Source: Roridomyces roridus
Taxonomy: Eukaryota > Basidiomycota > Agaricomycetes > Agaricales > Mycenaceae
Length of the DNA: 64,000 bases
Assembly (NCBI GenBank): GCA_029378245.1
Contig: JARKIF010000010.1
Coordinates: 930,001 to 994,000 of the forward strand
Reading direction: 5' to 3'
Made by a program: the position numbers and the translations under genes
Notes under the pieces: model-generated
Databases searched by the model: none
Seen by the model: only the letters and a program-made list of their open reading frames with translations
What the model was told of the DNA's origin: nothing
Shown: positions 55,231-64,000 of the stretch, in pieces
Layout: the number at the start of each line of letters is the position of its first letter
Position numbering within the stretch: position 1 is the first letter of the stretch

Positions 55231-57317
55231 TCAAGAAGCAAATTCCACCACAACCTCCTCGCCACCATACTTCTCCAAAAAACTCTCCAACTCCCTCTTC
55301 GCGTCTCCACTCTCCTCCCAAGTAGCTGCAAACTCGCATTGCAGCCTTCCCGCATTCGCCCTCTTCCTCCGGCCCGTCTCACCCCGACATTCCTCAAATA
55401 CACTCCGCAGCTCGGTGCCAACGGCATCCCGTGTCCCAACAGGTGTCCGTCCATCCAAAAGTGGAAGCAGGCCTTTGGACCCCGTGCGCACTTGCACGAG
55501 ATGAAACGCACAATCGAGGCTGTGTGTGAGGGTGGCAGCTGCGGTCGGTTGATCGCCCTCAAAAGGCCAGCATATTCTGTGTGTGTCATTCAACCCTTTG
55601 TTCGTTTGTTGATTAGCTGGGGGTGAGGTTGGCACTTACAAAGGAATGCCATTTACCAGCGACTCGAAGACGCTCCCGTGCCCACCGTGCGTCATGAACC
55701 AGCCCGTTGCCTGTCGCCGAAATGAATTATTCAGCAGGTTGAAATGAAATAAACCGAACCGGATGGCTGAGAATGTATTGTTGCGGACACCACGATGTGA
55801 GCATTCCCAGACTGGAACAAGATTCGACTTTGGCGCGTAGCTCGGGTGGTACGCTGGCGAATGGGGAGGCATGACTGAATATCTATTCGAGAGTTAGCGA
55901 CAAGTTGAACGGGAGAGAAGCGACGGACAAACGGAAATTTAGCATCAATCAAAGCGTCTACGAGTTCGTCTAGGTAATCAGGCACAGTCGGCCAGAAAAT
56001 CGTTCCGAAGGAGATCTGAGGGGCACATGAGCAATTGCCAAACGAGCTAAACTGCAAAGGGCTTACCAAAATGATGGATCTCTCGCCATACTCAGCCAGG
56101 CACTTGTCCAAGAACGTCTGGATAGCGATGTCCCGGGGATCCGTGGCGGCAGTGACAGGGGAAATGGAAGAAATTTCCCGACGATCCGTGGGTGGTATAC
56201 GTAACAGAGGCCCGACCGCGTACAACGGTTTGTTCAGGGTCGAAGTTACCCAGTCGTTGAGTGCGAGGAGGGCCTCGCCGTCATAGGCAGAGCAAGTACC
56301 GATGAACACGCCCGACGATTGCATCAACATGCTGGGATGTGATTTAGGTTGACCGGGGACGAAGTGAATTTTTAGACTGACGTGTATCCTGCGCGGACCA
56401 TGGGTGCCATGGGCATCTCGAAGGGGAGCTATACGGGCATGAGCATGGTTTTCAACCCAACAACGATAGGCACGTACATTCTGTGCAAAAAACTCGTGGT
56501 CGTACATCGGCGGGAGCCCGGGCAGACGGACGATTGAACCATCTGTGAATTTGAATATCTGGGTCGAATTTCAAGTCGAGATCCTTCCGCAAAAAATGAA
56601 AGCAAACCTGGTCCCCGATCTCTGTCGCGCTCTTTCCCGTACGGAGTGCCTCGGCGTCGGTCTTTGCGCCAAAATCGCCTAGACCGCCCATAGATTCGGG
56701 TGCGTAGAGTCGGATGATAGCGGCTGCGTTGCAAGATATAAAGGCGAATATCGGGATAGACGTTCCGCTGATGGCACGCGTTTGGTGGAGTTGAGTGAGC
56801 GCGAAGAACTGAGGGGCGCATCAAAAACAATATGAATCAAGCAAGGGCCACTCACGTCTATGAGGACGGCAGAAGGTGGTGGTGCCTTGTCGAACGTTCT
56901 TTTCGTCGTGGCACAAGTCGGTGCGTCACCTTGACAGAGGGCGCGGTAGACAGAGGGATATGACTCCGCAAAGGGTCCCATGAGATCCTTCAAGCGGAAC
57001 GCGTCAGAATCAAAGAGGGAGACGAGTCTAGAATTTTGCGGTTGAATGTCGTGAAGACAAGGAATAGTGCGACAATTACCTCAGTCGCTCGGAAGCACCC
57101 TCCCCAGGTCCAAGCTGAGTTGCGATTTCCGCCTGGGCTTGCTTCATCCAGCTGGGCGCCATGAGAAGGGTGACGACAACATCTGGGCGGGCAGCAGCCA
57201 AACGACTGCTCAGAACACAAAGGGGCCGCGTGTGCCCTATGGGAGTCAGCCCTTTTGCGGTTCAGCAACGAGGAATTTACCCCAGACTGGGAATGCGATG
57301 GCGACGAAGTGAGGCAT
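55231..57317 (-). CDS. UDP-glycosyltransferase, GT1 family
   Basis: Transfers a sugar from a UDP-sugar to a small lipophilic acceptor such as a sterol or a secondary metabolite. The start MPHFVAIAFPVWG, then after an intron HTRPLCVLSSRLAAARPDVVVTLL, is the classical GT-B N-terminal strand with the catalytic His. Next come LKDLMGPFAESYPSVYRAL, PPPSAVLIDFF and SGTSIPIFAFISCNAAA. The PSPG-like sugar-donor site is GWFMTHGGHGSVFESLVNGIPL followed across an intron by ICWPFEGDQPTAAATLTHSLD. ISFGTIFWPTV precedes it and the end is ESFLEKYGGEEVVVEFAS. At least eight introns; one near 56450-56485 joins YDHEFFAQN to LPFEMPMAP. No lesion found. A TATA box lies about 50 bp upstream. Confidence 0.88.
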
Positions 57318-57364
57318 GATTTGGGAGGATTTGGGCTGTTTGGATGGACGACGCGCGGCGCTCT

Positions 57365-57371
57365 CTTATAC
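57365..57371 (-). promoter_or_regulatory. TATA box of the glycosyltransferase gene
   Basis: Minus strand reads TATAAGA around 57371-57365, about 50 bp upstream of the ATG at 57317. Confidence 0.4.
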
Positions 57372-57838
57372 CCCCATCACGGCGGCCGTGGGGCTGTCGT
57401 AAATATACCGCGCGTCGGTGGCACGATCGAGCGGTAAGGACCCCTGGAGGTGTAACCCCGAGGGCGTCAGGTGGTATACTATAGCATGGTCGCAGAGGAT
57501 TGGTCAAGGGCCGCAGGCGTTTTGAGGGAAGAGTGGAATCGGATTCGTTTGTACAATGTGTTGGCGGGGAGCAGGTGGTGGTTACGATTTGGAAAATAGA
57601 GTTGATCAGCCCGGGCGCCGAACCGGATCTCTGCCGCGGCGGCCGTGCGAATACCGTAGCCGGCTTGTTCAACTTCCATTTTTGGAACTCAGACGTGACC
57701 CAGACAATTTTCGGATCCTGTCGGCGCCCAGAAAATGTGTACTCAGGACTTTGACATCCAGGAGCATTCAAGCAGCCTGCTCTAGTGCAAACGCCAAATT
57801 AACCCCACTGTACACGCTGCTCTTCCTTTCACACTACC

Positions 57839-58660
57839 ATGTCGGACAACTCTACCGTGCCCCCTTACAGTTACACGCCTGCTGCCGAGACCTTGACCGT
57901 AGCATATCGCTCGCCCACAGAGACACATTACGCTGTCATCTCGTTTCCCCAATCCTACCAGGTACGCAGCGGTCGTTCTCGCCTGCACATTGCTGATCAG
58001 TCCGATTGAGCTAGGAAGCAGTCGATATTGCGGTGAAAGTGCTTGGAAAATACATGGAGTTTCCTGTTCAAGCGTGCAACGTCGTCCTCAGGCGTTCCGC
58101 GAAGAATCGAGAGGGAGACTGGATTTGGGCCGATCTCGAGCCGTCCCAGTGGTCGTCGCTCGTTCGTCCAGAGGATGAAGTGCGTTTGATACGAAAATCG
58201 TCCTTCGACCTCATGAATCCTTCCGTGTTCTTGTGTGGCACGATTGAGCTTGTCGTTGGAGAAGAAAAATCAGGCAAGACGATTTGGTCTGCTAGCACAA
58301 TCAAGATGGATAGGCCTAAGAGCTATTCGGTGCGTAACTTCAAGTGAAGGATCGAGTACTTTTTCGTTATTTCATTACTTGAATAGAGTGCCGTTGATTT
58401 GGCGCGAGCGTCGATTCGCCGAGAATTTGAACCTAATATGCAATCATCAGAAAGCCCTGAATGGCGAGGTGAGCAGTTCAGGGCCCAGGCTGTCAAATTT
58501 GGATACTACTGATCTTGAACGAGTAGTTCTCCAGGGAAGACCCTTCTTCTATCACTTCGAGGACTTCCCCAATGTGTGGTATCAAATTCCGGAGGATTGG
58601 GAGGATTGGGAGAAATTTGTGACCCCTCCAGGTGCATATCTCGGTGTGATTGCATACTAG
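57839..58660 (+). CDS. Uncharacterised small protein, tandem paralogue 1
   Basis: Function unknown. MSDNSTVPPYSYTPAAETLTVAYRS, then THYAVISFPQSYQ, intron (57962-58015), EAVDIAVKVLGKYM, LRRSAKNREGDWIWADLEP and QWSSLVRPEDEVRLIRK, then VFLCGTIELVVGEEKSG. After two more introns it reads SAVDLARASIRREFEPNM and FFYHFEDFPNVWYQIP, ending EKFVTPPGAYLGVIAY. The alternation of short strands and an N-terminal helix (EAVDIAVKVLG) suggests a compact alpha/beta fold, perhaps ubiquitin-like, but this is a guess. Neighbour 2 has the same exon order, so the two arose by tandem duplication. No signal peptide or membrane segment. Confidence 0.7.
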
Positions 58661-58852
58661 TAGCGGCTAGGACGGTGTATTCATTTTTTTTGGGCTGCAC
58701 TGGCTGGTTTGTCGAGTAGAGGTCGGTACGCTGTACTGAACTCGAACAGACACTGATTCACCGACATTGCTCTTCTTCGCGGGAATTTGGGGTACAAATT
58801 TGGTTTAGATAGCGCCGCTTTACACACGCTGACCCTCTCGTCTTCGCACACC

Positions 58853-59670
58853 ATGGACAATTCCACCGCTCCCCAGACTCTGACCCTCACATATCGCTCG
58901 ACCAGTGAAGAAAGTGGCGAAACTCACTACGCAGTAATACCCTTCCCCAACTCCCACGAGGTGCGTCAACTCTGTCTCTCCTTCGAGCGACATCTACAAT
59001 TCGTAGTATCGCAGGAAGCACTCCACGCCGGCCTCAAACTGCTGTCCAAGTACATGCCCGCTCAAGCTAACGCCGCCGAGCACGTCGTCTTGCGTTGTTC
59101 GGCCAAGAATCGCGAGGGCGCTTGGATCTGGGCGGACTTTGAGCCAGCGAGTTGGGCGGTAGTTGTCCGACCCGGAGACGAAGTGCGTCTGTTCGAGAAG
59201 TCTGTTCTGGCCACGACGGCGTCGCAGACAGAGGCGGCCGAGGCTTTGTTCTGAACGGCACGATTTATCTCACGTATGGGGAGGTCAATGTTGCGAAGAC
59301 TGAGTGGGGAAAGGTTAATCCCAAGTTTCCGTCGCAGATGGATAGGCCAAGGAATCATGATGTGAGTATTTATTCAAGTTGGTCATGTTCAAATCATCCC
59401 TTGACAGGAGGCCGTCGACTGGGCGCGGAAGGCAGTCAAACAGAGATACGATGTGGACATGGCAGGTGCACTTCACTGCTGAATTATCCCGGCGCTTGCT
59501 GACTCGCGAGGCCGATGGAACCAGACGAAACACTCGATTTCTACATCTTGCTCGACGACAAGCTAACTCAATGGCTGTCGTTTCCGCCGATTTCCGAGAC
59601 CGATGCAGCGGTGTGGCAGAAGCTCGTTCCCCCGCCGGGTGGTGTGCTCGGGGTGATGGCGCGGGATTGA
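58853..59670 (+). pseudogene. Uncharacterised small protein, tandem paralogue 2 (frame break)
   Basis: Paralogue of 57839-58660 with matching exons: MDNSTAPQTLTLTYRS, THYAVIPFPNSHE, intron (58961-59021), EALHAGLKLLSKYM, LRCSAKNREGAWIWADFEP, SWAVVVRPGDEVRLFEK. The frame then stops at 59254 (EAALF region), while the expected continuation FVLNGTIYLTYGE is one base out of frame. It continues MDRPRNHD, EAVDWARKAVKQRYDVDM and finally TLDFYILLDD, TQWLSFPPI, VWQKLVPPPGGVLGV and MARD. A single-base indel near 59245 explains it. Either the copy is dead or a base call is wrong; the remainder is well preserved. Confidence 0.6.
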
Positions 59671-59774
59671 TTCTCGGATGGGAGTTGAATCAGGATGGGA
59701 GGGCTAATAATTCGAAAGTACTCAGTAGCGAAGCGAGAATCATATATACGCGTACTTCCGGCGCTGTGTTAATT

Positions 59775-59920
59775 CATATGTTCGAGAAAACACTCGATTT
59801 CTACATCTTCCCCCACGATCATCCAACTCAATGGCTGTCGTTTCCGCCTCTTGCCCAGACCGATGCGCCGGTGTGGCAGAAATTTGTTCCCCCGTCGGGT
59901 GGTTGGCTCGGGGTGGTACG
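59775..59920 (+). pseudogene. Orphan duplicate of the paralogue's last exon
   Basis: EKTLDFYIFPHDHPTQWLSFPP, TDAPVWQKFVPPSGGWLGVV closely matches the last exon of paralogue 2 at about 59530-59668, but no other exon of the family precedes it at this site. A partial tandem duplication. Confidence 0.6.
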
Positions 59921-60147
59921 CTTCCGGCGCTGTGTCAAGTCATCTTTGAGAAAATTTTACGTTTCAAAAAGGCTCTGGCACGCCGTATGTATTGCCCGAC
60001 TGTCCAAGTTGCGTTCAAGTCAATTTCGACGAATGTTCAAAAATTGAACAGTCACGTGCAGCGTGGTTCAATTGATGTTTGATGTCATCACGTCCCATTC
60101 AATGTTCATTGAAAATCGAACATGAATTTCCCTTTTTGTGAGACTGC

Positions 60148-60155
60148 TATAAATA
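60148..60155 (+). promoter_or_regulatory. TATA-like box of the Gypsy element
   Basis: TATAAATA precedes the leader of the element and could be the LTR promoter. Confidence 0.35.
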
Positions 60156-61227
60156 TGACTCGGTGGTTCGGGCGAAGACTCACTCGGGCTCCATTGCGAT
60201 CCAAATGCAATGGATCACTGCATAACATTTTGAGCGGAACAGGCTGGAGTAGAGTATTTCCGCCTCCCAGATTGTTCCGCACCCTCGATCATTGACGAGT
60301 GGGGCCTGCATTGGGCCTGCATGTGGTCATCGATTTGGGTACGAGTGCAGTCGAGAATCAAGAAAGAAAGAATTAAGGCCAGAATACAGAACAGACCTGA
60401 GGCCTGAGCGCTGAGCATTGACATCAGTAAAACTACAGAAAGCACTTTGAGGACTTCGGACTCTGAACGAGGTCTTCGGACTTTGATGTAAACCTGGTGG
60501 TTACATCAGTCATTTCGATCATCAGTTCTCGGACGTTATTTGCACCTATTAGCTCTCTCTTCTCTCTGTATTTCTCACTTCGTACATACCTCGAGATCTC
60601 CACAACACGCAAGGCACTTATTGATTCTCCCGTCTGACTTTCTGAGTGTTTCTCTATCGTGAGTTTCCACTTTTGAATCAATTCTCCCATCCTTGCCGTG
60701 CTGCCACCGACTGCGTCGCTTATCGAGGATCTGCGTCCTCGATTTGCTTCCGCGACCGTTACCGTTCGCCTCGCCTGCTTGCAGGCGTGTGCCCTACTGT
60801 CCACCGACCGTTATCGTTTACTGCACGGCCATTTTGGCTTGTGAATCGACCCAATCGAGTGCCACGTCACTGACCGTGTGGCCACTCCAGTCCTTTTTGC
60901 AAGCTGTCTCGTTCCACGCCGAGTGTACCCACGCCCTTGGTGACGCGCTCGGCCTCCAAGGCTGCGCCTTCATCGCCTCTCACTCCCATCACCGCGACCG
61001 ACTCGTCATCGTCACTGGCAAACGCGAGCACGCTGCCCGCGACCGAGGAAGGAACTCGACCCCTCTCAGCCGCGTCCTCCCCAATTCCCCAACTCGACCT
61101 CGCATCTCCCCCTCACTCCCCCATTCTTCCTCCTCCCTCTCGGTCACAAGGCTCGCTGGCCCCACCGTCGCCTGATTCATCGGGCGAATACTTCCCTGTA
61201 CCTTCGTTTCTGTCTTCACACAACGTC

Positions 61228-64000
61228 ATGTCGTCAATGATACTCGCCCCCGATGCCAACGGTCACGGCGTCGTCATCAGCGTTCCCGGTAAAGCCCCCA
61301 TCTTCGGCGCTGGCAAGATTACCCCGCAGAACTGTGCCCGTTTCGTCAGCCATTGCCGCACATTCCTTCGTAACGGCGGAAACCCCGTGCCTCCCGCAGA
61401 ACAAGTTGCCAAAGTACTCTCCTGCTTTCAAGACGACCGCGTCGCGACCTGGCTTGAGCCTGAAGCGACGTACGACAAGCTTATTGCGATGAGCTTCAGC
61501 GAGTTCATGAAGACCTTCCGCGCGACTTGGTTGGATGCAGACTGGGCAGAGACTACCCGTCGTGCCGCCTTGGCTCGTCGTCAAGGTATCGACGAGTCGT
61601 TCGAGGCGTACCAAGCGGAGGTCCGTTCCATGGTCGCGTTGCTTGTCGACGACCCCGCCGCCGCCGCTCCCACTACTTCTACCGAATCCAGCACCGTTCC
61701 CGACACCACTCCATCTAACACCATTGACGACATGCGCGTTCGGCACGCGCTCGAGGCGGGCATGCTCGACGAGCTGTCCCGTTTGGTGTCCAAGTCGGAT
61801 GTGGTGAAGGGGAAGGCAGACCTTCAGTCCTGGGTCGTCGAGGTCATCCTCATCGACCGCCGCCGTATCGAGGACAACAAAGAGTTTCAAGATAAGCTCG
61901 CGCACGCCATCGCCAGCGCGAACGCGAACACTGCCGCGAAGGAGGCGAAGCGCAAGGCCAACAACAACGCCGACGATCGTGGCACTAAACGCCCTTTCGG
62001 ATCGCGTGGCGTTGGGTCTGCGTCTAACCCTCCTTCGACCTCGTCGACCCCGTTGTCCGCCCGTACCGCTACCCGTTGCCCCCCGCTCACCGATGTCGAG
62101 CGCTCCCTGCTCTCGGCGCACGACGGTTGTTTCAAGTGTCGTCGTCTCCAGGCGGGACACAAGTCTAGCAACTGTCCGTCCGGTTTCCCGTCCGCGGAGG
62201 ACTATCGTCCGATCACCCAGGCCGATGTCGACAAGCTGAAGAAGAACGGGCCCAAGGCCAAGGGCCCCGTCGCCGCCGTGCTCGCTGCCAACGACTCCTT
62301 CGACGACGCAAATGACAGTGCAGACGATGATTCTGAGACGGTGAGTTATCGCTCTCGTCACCTCTTCTGGGACTGTCTCGTCGACGGTCCTGCCCATTCT
62401 CCTTCTTCTACTCCCGTCACCGTCCGTGCCTTGATTGACGATGGTGCACATCTAGCGCTGATTGACGCCGACCTGGTTGACCGCTTGAACTTGCCAAGAT
62501 TTGCATTGCATGAACCCGAACCCTTTTCCCTTGCACTTGATACACCTACGAAACCGGTTACGCATTACGTTAAATTACGCACCACGTCCCTCGATCAAGC
62601 ATGGACCTCTAATACGATACGTGTCCTCATTGTCTCTGACTTGTGTACCCCGTTGTTACTCGGCCTACCTTGGCTTGAATCAAATCATATTGTGATTGAC
62701 CACGAAGCGCGCTCTGTCGTTGATAAAAGATGCGGTTACGACCTCTTCAAGCCCGTGACGGGACCGCCGCCTGTTAAGGAACGCGTCTCGCCGATTGAGA
62801 AGCGCCGGCGCACAAAGCGCGACCACCTGAAGATGGCAAAGGAACTGAAGTCGGTCTGCGAGACCCGTCGAGCGCGACTGGAAGATGAAGGTCGTTTTGA
62901 GCAGGTGGCAGCCGTGGACGCTATTGCCGCCATTCGCGAGCGGATTGAGACCCTTGCCCGGCGCGAGGAATTGGACAAACGGGGTGAAGGTCTCAGACGC
63001 GAGTTCCCGATGCTATTCGAGCCGATGCCTCACGCCAATATGTTACCTACCGACGTACTCTGCGAGATCAAGGTGAAGGAAGCCACGCGGGATCTTGAGA
63101 CGCGATCGTATTCTAGTCCAAGGAAATACAAGGACGCCTGGCAAACTCTGATCAAGAATCACTTGGAGGCTGGCCGTATTCGTCCTTCTACATCGCCTCA
63201 TGCGTCTCCCGCCTTCTTGATCCCTAAAGCTGATAAGACGGCTCTTCCGCGTTGGGTAAACGATTTTCGTCGGCTGAACGCTATCACTGTACGGGATGCT
63301 TTCCCCTTGCCTAAAGTCGACGATATTCTTGCTGACGCTGCTAGAGGAAAGATCTGGTCTACCATCGATTTCACGGACAGTTTTTTTCAAACACGTTTGG
63401 ACGAAAATTCTATAAAGTATACGGCTGTGAGCACTCCACTGGGGCTGTATGAGTGGTTGGTAATGCCTCAAGGTTTGAAGAACGCGCCAGCAGTGCAGCA
63501 ACGTCGTGTCACAGCCGCCCTGCGCAAGTACATTGGAAAGATCTGTCATGTCTACCTTGACGACATTATTATTTGGTCGGAAAATCCCGACGACCATGAG
63601 CGCGACGTGCGTCTCATTTTCGAGGCCTTGCGAAAGGCGGGCCTCTACTGCAACCCAAAGAAAACGAAGCTCTTTCAGGACGAGGTGGTCTTCCTGGGTC
63701 ATAGGATTTCCGCGCGAGGAGTCGAGGCGGATTTGAGCAAGGTGGATCGTATCGTAGATTGGCCCGTACCGCGGTCCAGCACAAACGTGCGGGCTTTCTT
63801 GGGTCTCGTGCGGTACATTAGCAAATTCTTGCCAAATCTCGCAGAATGGACTCCTATACTGGAAAAGTTGACGACAAAAGAGTGTGATAAACATTTTCCG
63901 GAATGGACGGATGCCCACCAGCGTGCGTTTGATGAGATAAAGAAGATAGTGGTGAGCAGGGACTGCCTCACCGTTATCGACCACGATAACCCGGGTGAAA
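61228..64000 (+). CDS. Gag-Pol polyprotein, Ty3/Gypsy type (3' truncated by window)
   Basis: Polyprotein of an LTR retrotransposon, read as one open frame from MSSMILAPDANGHG to the window edge, at least 924 codons. Gag covers about residues 1-290 (CARFVSHCRTFLRNGG, ATWLEPEATYDKLIAMSF, MKTFRATWLDADW). A zinc-knuckle-like CFKCRRLQAGHKSSNC is at residues 301-316 with CX2CX6HX4C spacing rather than CX4H. The protease motif reads LIDDGAHLALID near residue 402, DDG in place of DTG/DSG. The reverse transcriptase begins near residue 640 (GRIRPSTSPHASPAFLIPKAD), has WVNDFRRLN and YEWLVMPQGLKNAP, and the catalytic YLDDII near residue 775. A connection to RNase H starts near residue 885 (FPEWTDAHQRAFDEIK). 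No internal stop or frameshift was seen, so the element may be young. A 405-codon frame on the opposite strand (61234-62451) is a shadow of gag. Confidence 0.92.
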   Translation, partial: MSSMILAPDANGHGVVISVPGKAPIFGAGKITPQNCARFVSHCRTFLRNGGNPVPPAEQVAKVLSCFQDDRVATWLEPEATYDKLIAMSFSEFMKTFRATWLDADWAETTRRAALARRQGIDESFEAYQAEVRSMVALLVDDPAAAAPTTSTESSTVPDTTPSNTIDDMRVRHALEAGMLDELSRLVSKSDVVKGKADLQSWVVEVILIDRRRIEDNKEFQDKLAHAIASANANTAAKEAKRKANNNADDRGTKRPFGSRGVGSASNPPSTSSTPLSARTATRCPPLTDVERSLLSAHDGCFKCRRLQAGHKSSNCPSGFPSAEDYRPITQADVDKLKKNGPKAKGPVAAVLAANDSFDDANDSADDDSETVSYRSRHLFWDCLVDGPAHSPSSTPVTVRALIDDGAHLALIDADLVDRLNLPRFALHEPEPFSLALDTPTKPVTHYVKLRTTSLDQAWTSNTIRVLIVSDLCTPLLLGLPWLESNHIVIDHEARSVVDKRCGYDLFKPVTGPPPVKERVSPIEKRRRTKRDHLKMAKELKSVCETRRARLEDEGRFEQVAAVDAIAAIRERIETLARREELDKRGEGLRREFPMLFEPMPHANMLPTDVLCEIKVKEATRDLETRSYSSPRKYKDAWQTLIKNHLEAGRIRPSTSPHASPAFLIPKADKTALPRWVNDFRRLNAITVRDAFPLPKVDDILADAARGKIWSTIDFTDSFFQTRLDENSIKYTAVSTPLGLYEWLVMPQGLKNAPAVQQRRVTAALRKYIGKICHVYLDDIIIWSENPDDHERDVRLIFEALRKAGLYCNPKKTKLFQDEVVFLGHRISARGVEADLSKVDRIVDWPVPRSSTNVRAFLGLVRYISKFLPNLAEWTPILEKLTTKECDKHFPEWTDAHQRAFDEIKKIVVSRDCLTVIDHDNPGE

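Larger units (their letters stand above)
60060..64000 (+). mobile_element. Ty3/Gypsy LTR retrotransposon, 5' portion
   Basis: A gag-pol frame (61228 to the edge) preceded by 1.1 kb without a gene that should contain the 5' LTR and leader. A TATA-like sequence lies at 60148-60155. LTR borders cannot be fixed because the 3' LTR is outside the window. The left boundary given is a guess. Confidence 0.7.

Noticed and set aside
60060..60665. Placement of the 5' LTR
   Set aside because: TG...CA ends and a primer-binding site could not be fixed without the second LTR, which is outside the window.
61234..62451. A 405-codon open frame on the minus strand opposite gag
   Set aside because: Arg/Gly/Val-rich with no motif; it mirrors the strongly biased codon use of the gag frame and is best explained as a shadow.
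1..64000. CRISPR arrays, bacterial operons or Shine-Dalgarno sites
   Set aside because: The window is fungal nuclear DNA with spliced genes; no direct-repeat array with regular spacers was seen.

Overview
The window is nuclear DNA of a filamentous basidiomycete, most likely an Agaricomycete. The genes are dense, sit on both strands and are cut by many short GT-AG introns of about 45-60 bp. The recognisable families fit this: an FKS1-type 1,3-beta-glucan synthase, a velvet factor, Zn2Cys6 regulators, a thaumatin-like protein, a GH54 arabinofuranosidase, a NACHT NTPase and a Ty3/Gypsy element whose protease reads DDG. No rRNA gene, functional tRNA gene or CRISPR array was seen. Gene models below were assembled by eye from reading frames and splice sites, so inner exon edges are approximate.

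Layout. 1-1650 has no recognised gene. 1652-2951 (+) is a velvet-domain regulator with a 2-base frame break in its signature motif. 3397-4415 (-) is mitochondrial Mn superoxide dismutase. 5558-6245 (+) is a small hypothetical protein. 6535-6955 is a degenerate direct repeat. 7877-8473 (+) is a short Zn2Cys6 gene with a perfect hairpin in its 3' part. 8989-12714 (+) is a full Zn2Cys6/fungal-trans regulator that reads without a stop into a second, apparently decayed ORF family (12715-15261), across five tandem SUMO-like motifs. 15675-21517 (-) is FKS1. 21960-23132 (-) is a membrane-anchored acidic protein whose start codon lies in the terminal repeat of a 467-bp MITE-like element (23118-23584). 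23839-24843 (-) is a thaumatin-like protein and 26269-28071 (-) a secreted GH54 arabinofuranosidase.

28756-35490 (+) is an array of four membrane-anchored RING-finger paralogues in two pairs. 35.5-40.4 kb is repeat-rich and gene-poor: Copia gag fragments, a 1.1-kb inverted-repeat structure and a tRNA-like SINE head. Then follow an F-box protein (40613-42213, frame-broken), a small ORF, a ubiquitin C-terminal hydrolase (42687-43525, -) sharing a 90-bp promoter with a VPS9-domain Rab5 exchange factor (43616-47043, +), a NACHT NTPase (to 49957), a single-pass membrane protein (50189-51959), a BAH-PHD protein (52023-53621), a DJ-1/PfpI protein (54157-55024, -), a GT1 glycosyltransferase (55231-57317, -), a tandem pair of uncharacterised small proteins (57839-59920) and the 5' part of a Ty3/Gypsy retrotransposon that runs off the right edge.

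Themes. Cell-wall and secreted enzymes (glucan synthase, thaumatin-like protein, arabinofuranosidase) cluster at 15-28 kb. Ubiquitin-pathway genes (four RING proteins, F-box, UCH) cluster at 28-44 kb. Several conserved genes carry single small frame breaks, meaning either lineage decay or residual sequencing errors; re-sequencing would separate the two.
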